Assembly: GCF_963678635.1 (NCBI RefSeq)
Contig: NC_087071.1
Span: forward strand, 11,109,088-11,173,087
DNA from: Symsagittifera roscoffensis
Lineage: Eukaryota; Xenacoelomorpha; Acoela; Convolutidae
Reading direction: 5' to 3'
DNA length: 64,000 nucleotides
In this document: positions 1-11,885 of the stretch, in pieces
Layout: every line of letters starts with the position of its first letter
Numbering within the stretch: position 1 is the first letter of the stretch
Position numbers and translations under genes: made by a program
Notes under the pieces: model-generated
Seen by the model: only the letters and a program-made list of their open reading frames with translations
Databases searched by the model: none
What the model was told of the DNA's origin: nothing

Positions 1-2
1 CC

Positions 3-1160
3 AAATGGATCCAGTCGGGGGTCAAGGAGAAGGGGGAACTTGAGGAAGACAGCTACAAGATCTTGAGCCAGTTCTACAAAGAAAAGAAAGATTTACTTTA
101 TCACACAGCTGATGGAGTGGTAGCGTGCAAGAGGAGAGATGAGGAAAAGATATTACACAAACACAACCTCATCATACTACCACAATTGTACCAGACAGAG
201 GTGCTTTTCAGATCACACGACCAGATGGGTCACCAGGGGATAGACAAAGTACAACAAAGGATACTTCACAGATTTGATTGGCCAGGAATGAGAAAAGCTT
301 GCGAGAGATGGGTGAATGCCTGCCTGGCATGTCTCCAGGTAAAAGACCCAAGGAAGATGAAGTTTCCCCTCAAGTCCGTTGAGAGCTCGGAGTTCAATGA
401 AGTGGTGCAGATAGACCATCAAAAAATCTGCATGAAAGAGTCGGGATACAACCAGATACTGGTTATAATAGATCACTTCACAAAGTTGGCGGAAGCGGTT
501 CCGTGCCAGACAGCCTCGGCCGAAGAGACATGTGATCATCTGATAACGCATTGGATATCGCGGTATGGTTGTCCAATGACTTTCCAGTCGGACAACGGCA
601 AAGCTTTTGTGGGGGACTTGACAAAAGAATTGATGAAGAGATCGCACATTGCTCAAGCACACTCGACGACCTATCATCCGCAGACCAATGGGTTGGTAGA
701 GAGACAAAACAGGACACTGGTCAACATGTTAAGGGTGTACTGCTCAAGATACATGACGGACTGGGACAAATACCTGCCACAGGTAGTAGGAGCCTACAAC
801 AGTACACAGCACTCAACTACGGGCATCAGTCCTTTCATGATGTTGACGGGCAGGGAGAGAGCAACGCCCCTGACATTCTTTTATCCGGAATACGAAGGGA
901 AAAGGACGTCGCCTCAGGCATACGTGAAAGAAGCGATCAAAAGACAACAGGAGTTGAACGAGCTATGCAGGAGGAACACGGCGCAAGCGCAAATGAGGCA
1001 ACGCAGGAAATACGACGAAAAAATATTAAGAGCAAAGCCATATGAAGTGGGCCAATACGTGTGGGTCTTCCAAAATGTAATACCGCCCAAGGGAACAAAG
1101 AAACTACTCAAGAAGTGGAGGGGACCATTCATGATAACGGAGGACGGTTGTATCGCTTGA
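3..1160 (+). pseudogene. Element 1 Pol, integrase part (5' partial, frameshifted at its end)
   Basis: This is the C-terminal part of a gypsy-type Pol, open from base 3. A zinc-binding HHCC module (H..GHQG, then C-x2-C in NACLAC) lies at nt ~220-340. The DDE core follows: D in VQIDHQ (~nt 412), D in FQSDNG (~nt 585) and E in TNGLVE, with 35 residues between the last two, so the catalytic triad is intact. A GPF-type motif (KKWRGPF) follows near nt 1110. Just after it the frame is lost: compared with element 2 about 13 nt are missing around nt 1141-1143, next to a GGAGG repeat. The reading runs into a short tail ending in a stop, while the homologous reading continues in another frame (next feature). 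This copy should not make a full Pol. Confidence 0.9.
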
Positions 1161-2515
1161 GTACTGGGCGAGCGGCACCTTATGAAAATCTGAAGCCTCA
1201 CGTCCCGTCCCCAGAGGATTGGTGCATACCGAAGGACATGGAGGGTCTTGAGTACCTGGTGGTAGAGCCAGCGTGTGAAGTGAATGAGAAAGGTACTCGA
1301 GAGAAAAATGATGGTAATGAGAACTTGAGTTTGGACGACAATGAAAAGATAGGAGTGGGGTCTGATGCAGGATCATTTGTAGAAGAAGACTGGAACGACC
1401 CGGAGCAAGACGAGGTGCCGAAGTGGATGGAGCCGGATCGACCAACACCACCGGAAACCAGGACTGGCAATCGTAAACGCACCGGCATGAGGTACAACAG
1501 GTACGGGGATGACTTCTTGATCGATAGGATACAGCCAGACAATTTGGGCGAGGAATTACTGAAGGCAGGCGAACTGGAAGCCGGAGAGGAATGGCAGGTC
1601 ATTGATGATGGTGGTCATTATCCGCAGGATGATTACTCGACGCCAGAAGTAGAAACGGATCTCGAACAGAGTGAGATAGAGAGGAGGGAGAACACGAACT
1701 TGAGGATTCTAGAGTGGATGCGTGATGTCAAAGACGAGAGCCGCGAAGGACAAAGCATTCAGCAAGTCGATGTATCAGCAGCAAATTACATGAAGACAGA
1801 GGACCCTCTTTTCGGATGGACGGCAACAGACAGGCCACTGGACATTCCTCAGGACAATTCAGACCCGACAACATCGACGGGGACGTCGATAAATATTTTT
1901 GTCCGGGGAGTGGGGGTAGGACTTACCCACACCGAAAATTTGATGATAAAGAAGCTCAAGGAAGTGAGAGAAACGAGCGAATTGGAACTGGAGGAAGAAG
2001 AGCCAGAGCCTACTATAGGTCGGAATTTCAAAACGAAATTCGAAATACCCAATGAATACTCGGAGAACATCATGATAACGGATAGCGACTTCATCCTGTC
2101 AAACAGGACCAGCGCGATCTGCATCACGGCGGACATGAGTTTCAAATCAAGATTGGAAGCTGACTTCAAAAGAGAGTACCAGAATGTAGAGTTTCTGTTC
2201 AGACAGAGACCAGGACTGGGAGGGATGGCAGCGCTTCCACCGTCAGTGGCACAAGTCCCGGGCAAATATCTGTGCTTCCTAGTAACGAGGGTCAATGACA
2301 GGAACACAATCGATCCCGAACACGTGATATTGGCAGTAACAAGATTACGAGACTTCATGATTGAAAGAGGGATAACAGAGGTCTCAATGCCGGTGTATGA
2401 CCCAAACAGGGGCAAACTGAGCCCGAGGGAATTGTACGCTATCCTACATGTGGTCTTTGCAGAAACTGAGATAATGGTGTATCTTCATAAGAAGTACTAC
2501 TTGAGCATCGCCTGA
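1142..2515 (+). pseudogene. Element 1 Pol C-terminal extension with macro-like domain (after frameshift)
   Basis: This continues the integrase frame after the ~13-nt deletion. First comes a short module shared with element 2 (RLSTGRAA, then DWCIP), then about 250 acidic, probably disordered residues (nt ~1250-1850). A conserved stretch (IFVRGVGVGLTHTEN) overlaps an internal polypurine-like tract. The last ~150 residues (nt ~2050-2515) look like a macro domain of the Poa1p/TARG1/ALC1 type. The matching features are a beta strand with ITADMS where that family has its ISxDxxMG strand, then FKREY, a Gly-rich GLGG, the YLCFLVTR strand, and a final LSMP-type strand (VSMPVYDPNRG) before a helix and IMVYLHKK. 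The usual catalytic-loop GCGLD is replaced by DPNRG, so hydrolase activity is doubtful. The domain call is my pattern reading, not a search result. Confidence 0.7.
1893..1920 (+). promoter_or_regulatory. Internal (central) polypurine-tract-like site
   Basis: A T-rich run is followed by GTCCGGGGAGTGGGGGTAGG. The 11-mer GTCCGGGGAGT is identical to the terminal polypurine tract of this element (12304-12315). The same place in element 2 (around 24776 on the minus strand) is almost identical in DNA over ~40 bp, although flanking codons have drifted. T-box plus purine tract is the usual layout of plus-strand priming sites, so a central PPT is a reasonable inference. It lies inside coding sequence (VRGVGVG). 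Confidence 0.5.
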
Positions 2516-3005
2516 GTCGGGTACATGGGGGTATCAAGTCGGGTGTGAGGGAGGAGTCTTGAGTTAGGTACTGGGGTGCGACGCAGGTAAAGGGATCTTA
2601 AGATATGATTGGCATGACAATTGAATTTTAAAAAAAGAGTTAACGGTGCTAAAACATAAAATGAATCTGCATGCTTTTAAGGAAATTCCAATTGAATTGT
2701 TTTAAGTGATATGAGAATGATAAGATTTTAACCATATTGGTAAAAGGGGGGTCCCTAGGTTAGGAACATGACATGTCAGGTTTCAATATGCTTTCTGTTT
2801 TCAGATCAAGTTTGAAAAACAAAGTTGAGAGTCCAACTATACTCAAGCGAGAAACAGAGAGAGAAACCTTGATCGAACTCGCGATAATCGGCACTTACAG
2901 CAAGTATTTGCAAGGGAACATTTCGAGAGAATTCTTGAGTTGGGTAATACTTGAGTCGGTAAGGTAATTCTTGAGCCGGTAAGGTAATTCCCGAAGTCAC
3001 AGAGA
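2516..3005 (+). other. Non-coding gap between Pol and ORF2 (element 1)
   Basis: About 490 bp without a convincing gene. It is AT-rich in the middle and enriched for the hexamer CTTGAG. The last 70 bp hold short tandem repeats. Because ORF2 starts at an ATG right after it, this gap probably carries whatever drives ORF2 expression (internal initiation, splice or trans-splice acceptor, or a subgenomic promoter). I see no clear T-rich acceptor immediately before the ATG. Confidence 0.6.
2934..2989 (+). repeat. 20-bp tandem repeat, about 2.8 copies
   Basis: Units at 2950-2969 and 2970-2989 differ by one base (CTTGAGTCGG / CTTGAGCCGG, each followed by TAAGGTAATT). A degenerate partial unit lies at 2934-2949. 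The repeat ends 16 bp before the ORF2 start codon. Confidence 0.8.
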
Positions 3006-6000
3006 ATGGCAGACAGATTCTGGAAATCCATGCCCGCGGCCCTGAAGAAGCCTACTCTTGATGAGCTGTACAGACGCCTGAGGGACCTGGATTATACCCA
3101 AATAGACGAGAGAATGGCGATAATGCTGAATGCCATCCTCCAGTTGGAAGACCAGGGTGAATGCAGGGAGTCTGCGACGGAGGCTGTCTTGATGATCGGC
3201 TACACCACCGAGGGAATATCGAACCAAGAACAGACCAGATGGTTGTCTTGGAATGTGGATGGAGGAGTAAGGGGTTTTGACTTGGCAAGGAATCCTGGCC
3301 TGAATAACAATACCGAACATGGCGCAGGGGAATTCCCACTACCGACTAGGCCAACAGTAAGATCCACAAGCCAGAGCTCGAGTAGGGTGCCATCGATGTC
3401 ACGAACGCAACAGACGACCGAGGCATATCCGGATCTAGGTGTTCTAAAGAAAGAGCTCGAGAAGACGCAGAAGGAAAGGAATAAGGCGAACCTCGATCGG
3501 GATCAGGCAAAGCTGGATCGGGAGAAGGTTCAGCTGGAAAGAGACCAGGCGGTCAACGAGCGAGACCAGGCTCTGAGGTTGCTTGAGATGCAAAAAGCTG
3601 AACATCAACAGGAGTTAAGGGTGCGGGAGAACGCCGCAAATCGTGATCAACTGAGGTCGGAATTGGACAGAATAGAACAACGACAACGCGAGCTTGATGC
3701 ACAGAAGGGAGCCAGGCCGAAGGAGCGAGTGGTCACCAGCTCGAGGCCAGAGTCACGTATGGAGGTGGATGAAGCCCCCAGAGCAAGAGCACGGTTCAAC
3801 CTTGACCGCGAGGCCCGAGAACACATGAGTGAAGGGTTGGAAGTCTGGATACCGAATGACGCAACGTCTTCCTTGCGTAGCCTAGAGACGCAACCCATAC
3901 GCCCACTGATGGATGTGGAGCTGCCGGGATATACCCCAACCTCGACCTCGAGTGACAGTCAGGTGAGCGGCGGCTCATCGCGTCTGAAAAAACTGGGCGA
4001 GAGATTGCGACAAAAGAGTCGTGAGAGTTCGGCAAGACCGGAGCTTCCCCCGACGTGGAGGGAACAGCCGGTTAGGAGTGTCGTGATCTCGAGTTATAAG
4101 AAGAATACAGAGGGGAGGTACCACAGGCACAATCGGCTGGACTGGAGTGCGGAGCAAAAAGCTAGGAGAGACTGCTTTCATGATGCGGCCTGGGTGCAGT
4201 ACTTGGCGCCACCCCGGGTACCAGAAGGTGCGGTTCACCTAATCGTAGGGGACAGCCTGGTGCGGGTGTTGACCCGGATCCGATCGCACTGGCAGACAGG
4301 AATCTTGAGTTTCGCTGGAGCTGCCACGCCACAGATGTTGGCAACGCTTGACATGCTGGGGATGACCAAAGTATACACGGTGACCCTGATGGTCGGGACC
4401 AACGATGTATCAAGGGGAGAAGCGAGGAAAATAACAAGGCTGCACGATAAGGTGAGCTGCCTTCTTGAGGAACTGAGGATTCAGATGGACCCCATCCTGT
4501 TGACGGTATGTACGGTCCCCTACAACATGATGTTTGATCAGCACGCCTTGGAGATGAACGAGAAGGTGCGGAACCTAAACAAGGTGATAAGAGACATCCA
4601 CCGGAAGAGTGTCCTCCCTGTCAGACTGTTGGACGTGGCAGAGCGCATGGAGAAAGAGGGATTCCCTGAAGACACCTCCAATGATGGAATCCATTTTGAT
4701 AGACCAAGGGGAGCAGAGTGGCTAAACGACGTCTTCCAAGAACACATAAACGCGCTAGAGGCGGATCTGCTAGAGACAGCCCAATTCACATTAGGACCAC
4801 CTCCGAACCCACCATTCCTTGCCTCAAGGGCCTTGTCTGGTCGCTTGGGACCGAGAGTTGACACTAGATACAGTTCAAGGAGCAGCCAGACCAGATTGCA
4901 GAGTGCCACGCCAATGGAGTCTGAGGAGGTGACGTCATCAACACCTCCAGGCTCGGCGATATCCTCAGTGGTAGTGGCAGAGAGCAAACGGGAAAAGAAG
5001 TCTATGGAGACCGCTCGCTTGAGATATCCTGAGAAGGTGAAAGAACTGGATCTAGAGAGTTTGGAATGCAGGCGAGAATTGGCGGAAACCCTGGGGATCG
5101 AACGAGTGTCACACGAGGATTTGAATAGGCATCATTGCGTGGACTGGTTGAAAGCTCATGAGGCGCACTTCTCGAGAGCGAAGTTGATGGAGACCACAGA
5201 CTTGACTGGAATTCCCACAAAAGCGATCATGGGACCCATTAACTACAGACCTCTCAAGCTGCTGGGGAGTCCTGGATTTATAGCAGAACCTCCCAAGCAC
5301 CGAACTAGCATCGCCAGGATCAGGTTGGCAACCCCGGCACAGTTAAAGGTGGTAGACAAGCTGCTCAATCCGGGAGGAACGGGATTGCCAGATGCCGCTT
5401 ACGAAGGCTCGAAATTGGCGGAAGACCCCAGGTACGGGAAGCCCTGTGGAAGTACCCAGCTGGCCAAAACCCTGGCAGTTTATGATAGAGCAGATCCAGC
5501 TGCTGCGAGAGTAGTCATTGTGGCGGGATCAGACTTCGAAGGAACGTCTCCCAAGTTGTTCTGGCCGGAGACCTTGATATACTCTTTGCCAGGAGCTGAA
5601 TTAAATCAGATGTTAACTCTGGTGGTGGCAATAAAGTCGGAGATGCCCTGTGAACCTGAGCTGCTATTGTTTGCAGGAATGAATGATCACCTGCACGCGA
5701 TGGGACTTCTTGAGCAACTAAAGGGCGATGAAATTCCGACATCGAGGAAGATATGGGAAGCCATTCAGGCGTTGTTTGCGGCGATGAATGAAGTGCAAGA
5801 GAGTGTTGTCTCGAGATTTGGGTCCAAGACGAAGGTGGTGTTTACCACATCCCCTGGATACGCGAATATGCCATCCGCCCTACAGTTCGTGTACGCGGTC
5901 TTGATCCTGATAGCAGAAGGGAATGAATGGCGGATTCTAATGGCAGCCCCCAATCGGGAGTTGGAGCCATCGAACCTGAGGCTTCGCAAGTCAGAATTGG

Positions 6001-7079
6001 CGGCGGCATGGGCGGACATATCTCATGCACTGAGGGGCTTTTATGGACTAGCCGACATCCTGATCGTATTAGACGAGGTGCTCTTGCTGGAGATATCGAA
6101 CTTTGCCAGGCAACTCAAGTTCAGCCCAGTCATCGGGGACGATCACCCGGCGATAAGCAAATTAAGGGCCAGCTTGTGGTTTCGGAGTATGGATGTGAAG
6201 ATCACAAACTCCACCAGCAAGTCTAGAGGTCCCAGTAACGAGAGAAGAAATGTGGCCGAGACGGAAAAGCAATTAGAATCGATGAAATATCGTTTGACTC
6301 AAGAGAATGGCTGGTGGCCATTTTTGACACCAAGGCTGGAGAACGCCACGAACAAGACAAGGGAGGAAGCACCACCCCTCGTGAAACAAGTCTGGAGTTT
6401 TCTGGAGAAACAACTGGAGCTGGCCGAAACAAGAGACATGACGGTGGCTAGATTTGTCTCGGCCGCCAATGAAGTGACGATTGGAGGGTTCTGGAGAGAG
6501 CACGCCAAAGACGAATTGAAGACTAGGAGGGATTACGAGATTCTCAAGTTCTTGAGTCCTTGCTGGGAGAAGGAATTCTTGGCAGGAATATTCGGTACCA
6601 CGGCGACTATCTTTGGAGCCTTCGTGCAGGAGATACTGGGCATGCCCATCAGCCTGCTCTTGGCCCTGTATTTGGTCTACCCCAGATACTTGTTCAACAT
6701 GGGCCCAGCATACATGTTTAGTCGAGGAGTGGAGACACTTCGAGTTGATGGGTACCTGGCACTAGTACTCTTGACCCATGGGGAATTGGTGTCGTTTCAT
6801 CGATTATTGGAATATGGAGAGCCTCTGTCCATGGGGAAAGTCCACACGAGCATCGAAACCAGCTCCTACAAGTGTGCCGCAGGGTTGAAGACGTTGCTAG
6901 TACAATACCTCATGATGCAAAATCGGCACATGACGGGTGAAGATGAGAATCCAACTTCGAGAGAAGAATGGAAGAAGACGAACAGAGGGATGCCTCTGTT
7001 GACGGACCTATGCCTGGCAATGAGGTCGGACCCAATGGTGATAATCCGGGGCCTAGAGGAGGTGGTGACCTGCATTTAA
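3006..7079 (+). pseudogene. Element 1 ORF2, part A: coiled coil, SGNH hydrolase and second SGNH-like domain
   Basis: Starts at ATG 3006 and runs 1,357 codons to an in-frame TAA (7077-7079). Element 2 reads tyrosine there, and the frame stays open in the same phase to 11885 apart from two more stops, so this is the N-terminal part of a ~2,960-codon ORF. Residues ~140-240 form a charged coiled coil. Residues ~405-590 are an SGNH/GDSL hydrolase: catalytic Ser in VGDSLVR (block I), Gly in FAGA (II), Asn in VGTND (III), Asp/His in DGIHFD (V). All four are present, so an esterase or lipase-like fold with an intact active site is likely. Residues ~835-1060 (AGSDF, then AGMNDH, then GDDH) resemble a second, degenerate SGNH domain. 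Hydrophobic segments near residues 1195-1245 could be membrane-associated. Expected partners are unknown. Confidence 0.8.
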
Positions 7080-7931
7080 GGTCCAGCAGTGACGTAAGCG
7101 CTCCCAGACCCCCTGGTGACAACGTATCGTCACTCTGTAACGCACTTGAGTCTTATCAGTATACTGGATGGGACGGCGTTAAATTGGTGTCAGCAGGAGG
7201 TGCTCAGAGGGCGAATGAGCAACACGGTACTCTTTGGAAAGGTGAAAGATGCCGAGCTAATAGTGTACAACTTCAGGGGGCAAATGCAATGTAGAATGGG
7301 AGGCAAGCGAGAGGGTCCCATCGAAATGTATCCCAAATTCTGGAACTTGAACCCATTGACGGCAGACGGACGAGAAGTCTTGAGAATCCCCGCCTGGAAG
7401 GAGTGCTTCGCACTGGTGAAGAGGGAGCTGGAGACCATAATGGAGAAAGAAATCCTCCCAGCCACCATGCCTGAGTTCACAATAGTCAGGAGGATGACCT
7501 TAGGAATGAATAGTCCCTTGGTAGTTCCCTCCATAATGGCGAGGATGACGACGGAGGAAATGCAGAAGGATTTCACTGATGGCTGGGACCCCCTGTTCAT
7601 CGGCTACACGGCGGCGGTCTACTTCCATACCAGCGAGACGAAGGTAAATTTGTGGACGACGCAAGCGAAAAAGAGTAGAGGTTCGCAGCCCCCAGGATAT
7701 GAGGTGCGGAAGGTCTTGAGAACTCTAGAGAAGGAGGGACTTGAGAACATGTTACCCATATGGGATGATGGCAGGATGATCGTGATGGAGGGGCACGTCG
7801 CATTGGTGGACGACATGAAATTTGCCACGAGAAAATATAAGGCACCCTATGGCTTGGAACAGGTGGAAATGAGACAGGAGGGAATAGAACTAGATGCAGC
7901 AGGTCAACTGCATGTAGCACTGACGGAATAA
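7080..7931 (+). pseudogene. Element 1 ORF2, part B (between in-frame stops)
   Basis: Same frame as part A. Two stops (7077-7079 and 7095-7097, both TAA) precede it and a third (7929-7931, TAA) ends it. From about 7116 it aligns codon for codon with the end of element 2 part A and the start of element 2 part B, for example LISILDG / LISAVDG and FWNLNP / LWNLRP. The two upstream TAA codons sit where element 2 has Tyr and Phe. No known domain is recognised; it is a linker plus a globular stretch conserved between the two families. As a separate protein it would need its own start; I think it is a fragment of the large ORF2. Confidence 0.7.
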
Positions 7932-10900
7932 AAAAAGCTGGATCCTACGACACCATCACGACTGTCAGTGGATACGCCTGGAGACAAGAGGAGTGGACCC
8001 GTCGAGGACCGATTTAAGAAAATTCTCGAGAGAAGGAGACATGAGTCAGAAGAAGAGAGTATGGATGAAACTCTCAGTGAAGCCGGTGAAGACATGGAAG
8101 TGGGGAATACGCCTGAACCAGGGCCATCAGGGGAGGAGCTCACCACTCAAGAGCTGTTGAAAGACTTGAGCGAGGAGAATTGGGCAGATACGGCCACCCC
8201 ACCCCTGAATCCGTCCCCCCGGAAGAATCTGGAATTTCCATTGGCAAGTGAAACCTTCAATATGGGGATGATACTCTTGAGCTCGGAAGAAAGGGAAAGG
8301 AAGACTTTCGAAGGGAACAGGGACATATTCCTGGGATTCCTGAAGGACGATGCTTGGCAGGAGTTCTTGGAAGAATTCAATCAAGAAGTGGGCAGCGAGA
8401 CGACGCTGGACAAGTTCAAGGAGGAACTGTGGGACACAGTCGTAAGATTTGGAGAACCGCTTCTGATAGGAACGGGCCTGGATGAGAAGGCGAGAAAAGA
8501 GCTACTGAGCAAGCTGGTAGAGCTGAGGAATTCACGATCGAAGACTAGAGAAGAAAAATGTGAGGACAGCTCTACTCGGAGACAAAAAACTGTAGATAAA
8601 ATGGTTGATGATATAAAAAGGGATAAGGTTGGGACTAGTAATATGATTAAAAGTACTAATATCCTTAAGGCTCGAGCAGGGGGGAGGCAAGAGTTGGAAG
8701 GAGTGGATGGAGAGGTCGAATCAGTGATGGTAGCCACAACACCCTCAAGTAGAGATGTGAAGACTCGCAAGAGGAAGAGAGAAGTGGAAGGATTGGGTAG
8801 TCCTTCAGTGGATGCTGTTTCGGAAGGAAACTTGAGAGAGACGGCGCCCATGATTTTGGCTCGATGCAAGACGGCGGCATACAAGAGCAGCTCGGAGCTC
8901 AGAAGACCACTTGAAGTAGATAGGGAGATAGAGGTTTCCACCAGTTCGACATCGGAGGAAGACTTCAAGCCTCAGAAGATAAACGTGAAGAGAGGTTCAA
9001 CGAACGGACAGACATGGGAAGTAGATGTCGGCAAAGAATGGATCTCGAAGGCACACCAGGCCACGGGCAAGCGAGTGACAAGTGATCCATTGGAGAGGAA
9101 CAAGACGAGGAACACCTCCCGGACGTGGTGGGTGGCCCTTGAAACATTGAAAGAAATGGAGGACTGCTGGAAGAAGTTGGACAGTGGAGTAGCTCGCAAG
9201 CGACGCAATTGGGCCACCCAGCAAAAGGCCGAGGTTAATAGAATAGAAATGGCAAGTCATCTGAAGAGGTCCTGGCAGAGTTTGTTGAAGGATCATTTTG
9301 AAGAATCAATGAGGACACCCTCATCAGCACCACCATTAATGGCGAATCCCTTCGTTAGAACTGCAGGACAATTAATGTTCACCTGGAGTCTGGTGGGGAT
9401 AGAGTTGGAAACGCTGACCTCGTATGACAGGCTGAAGTTGGGAAGCAAGAAGCTAGATGTGTATCAGGCACTGATGCAACACGTAGCCAGGGATAATTCA
9501 GGCTTGAGCCTGGCTAGAAGAAAGGACGCCACGTGTTTCTTGAGATGGATAATGTCGATGATGTCTGATAGCACCATCTTGGCATGCCAACAGAGAGCAA
9601 GCGTAAGCAAAACCATGGAAAAAAGAGTCTCAACGGTCATCTTGAACGTGTATCAGAGCACAGGAATAGAAAAGGAAGAGGGTTCCAGACTATCCCTAGA
9701 GAACCATAGGAAGCTAGACGAGGTACGGAGGTTTTATAATAAGAAGTTCGAAGAAGAACATGATGTTCACCGTAACCTGGCCTCGTCAGAGCAGTACTCG
9801 AGGCTCAGCGAGAAGGGGGAATACCAATATGTGTCTGGAGTGATGGGAATGGCCTACAACCCCTTCTTAGACTCGGAAGCTGGAGGCGCCCACAGGAACC
9901 ATGAGGTAGCGGAGCTACTGAAGTTTTGGACAGAAAGAATAATGGAAATAGACGCGGTGGAAAAAGAGGGGCCGAGCCTGGGTTTGATTCTTGAGAAAAC
10001 ACCAGAGGTGGTGAGCATACCGCGTTCAAACAAGAGAGTTGAAGTGAACATGGGCGATGGAAATGGCTTGTTAACCACGAACTTGGGAGTGGTATGGAAG
10101 CTATTAAGACCCTCCTGGTGTCCACATCCCCACGCGAGTCTGATCGAGGAAACCACCGAGCGAGTGAGGTTAGCACCAACGGAAGATGAAGATCTGGCAA
10201 AGTTGAGTGTGCTGCATAAGCTAATTTCACCTCAGATGCAAGAGCCAGGCGAAAAGACGAGTAATCCCGGGTCAGCAAAGAAATTGGAGCCGGGTAGCTG
10301 TCTGGATTCGACGTGTGGAAACGGAGAGCACACCTGCGATGGACGGTCATGCGTTAGAATACTGTCATTTCAAAAAGAAGACCTGGTCACTTGGTTCGAA
10401 GACATAACAGAAAGGGAGAAAAGTGAAGTGCAAATAGTAGCGGAGTGTTACGCGAGAACCACGGTGAATATAGCGACAGCTCTCGGATTCTTCTCGAGAA
10501 TGTGTAGTCTGCAGTCACTGGAAAGACTAGAATCTGAACATCATTTAGTGACGGCGTTGAGCGTAGAATCGTGGCCCGGGGTGTTGCAGGTGACTCAAAA
10601 ACACATCCGGAGCTGGAAGGTTGGTCTCGAGGCGGAAATGGGATTTCCCATGAGCGAAGCTTATGGCTTGCCATTGAACGCGAAATCGCTGATAGGGTCA
10701 ATGATGGCCAACTTGTGCGGAAGTCACTACCCACTGCACATGGTGATGGTGGAAGCATCCAGCCAGAGAGTACTGGTGGACAAGGCCTTCTCAGTGCCCA
10801 AGTGCGTGAGGTTGGCTCGGATATCGCATCACTCGCACAAGTTGTTGAGAAAAATCAGAGGGACAGTACCAAAAGAATTGAGAGATGACTTGAGTGAAAT

Positions 10901-11885
10901 CTGGGGAGAAGAACTTTTGAAGTTGGAGAGAGAGAACACAAGCGATCACGAGAGACAAAACGTGATCGGAAAACCTGTGGGAAGTGCTCCAAACCTGGAG
11001 GATAACGACACGATACATGAGAAAATGATGGAGCTTGAGCCTCTCTTGGAAGCCTCGGGGGAGCGTAACCTCAGGAGCATTGAAATCACCCATGGAGAAT
11101 GCCCATGCCACTGTTTAGCGCAAACGGTGTGGTATCCAGATCACAAGAACCTTTGCCTGGTGTGGGATATGGAAGAAATCCGGTCGATCGGACTACCGGA
11201 TCACCGACAGAAGGTGACGATCTTGGTAGTGAGTACGATGTTGGCTCTGAGATGGATAGAAGAGAATATAACGAAGTATCGGGAAGCGGGGACGCCAACG
11301 GCTGAGTCAATATACGCGATAGACTACAGTAGGAGACTCGAGTTGTTTGAGACTGCGTGCAAGGTATTCGCCATACCAACGGAAGTCAGACATGTCTGGA
11401 GCCGTTTGAGGTACTTCCCATGGTTTCGGGCGACGCTGACGTCCTGGTTGTACATGACAACGAAAGATCACATGAGAAAACATCAAAAAGAGTATCGACA
11501 GTTCCAGGCCGAGATTGGGCCGGAAGCTTTCAAGAGACCCCTGTTAACCCATCGTAATGCAATCACAACAGGATGGAAGAGAGTGGGTAAAATGTCTAGA
11601 GACAATACCAAGGCGAGGGAATCGATACTAGAGGAGGACCTGGCGAAGAACGTGAGCTTGAGCCTGCACAACTCCTTTTGTTTGAACCGGGAATCTAGGG
11701 TGAAGGCACTACCCAACCAAGCAAAGAGGTTGCAAGAGCAAAGAGAATGGATGCGATCCTACGAACAGCTGAAGGCTTGGGAGGAGATTGTGATTAGCTC
11801 CGATGATGAAGAGGAACTGTTGAGACAGTTTGCCGTATCTAGTACTTCAGGGTGTAGTACCTCCAAGGCGAAGAGTGCGAGATGA
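7932..11885 (+). pseudogene. Element 1 ORF2, part C: unrecognised C-terminal region with conserved Cys motifs
   Basis: Same frame as parts A and B after the TAA at 7929-7931. It runs about 1,317 codons to its TGA at 11883-11885. The first ~450 residues are charged and low in predicted order. The second half is conserved with element 2 and looks globular. It contains a Cys cluster (GSCLDSTCG then HTCDG..C, nt ~10290-10355), a DKAFSVPKCVRLAR block (nt ~10780-10815) and a C-x-C (HGECPCHC, nt ~11090-11110). Near the C-terminus LTHRNA and LHNSFCLNRES are almost identical in both elements. The Cys pattern could bind zinc. I do not recognise the family and assign no function. The tail ends in an acidic/Ser segment. 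Confidence 0.7.
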
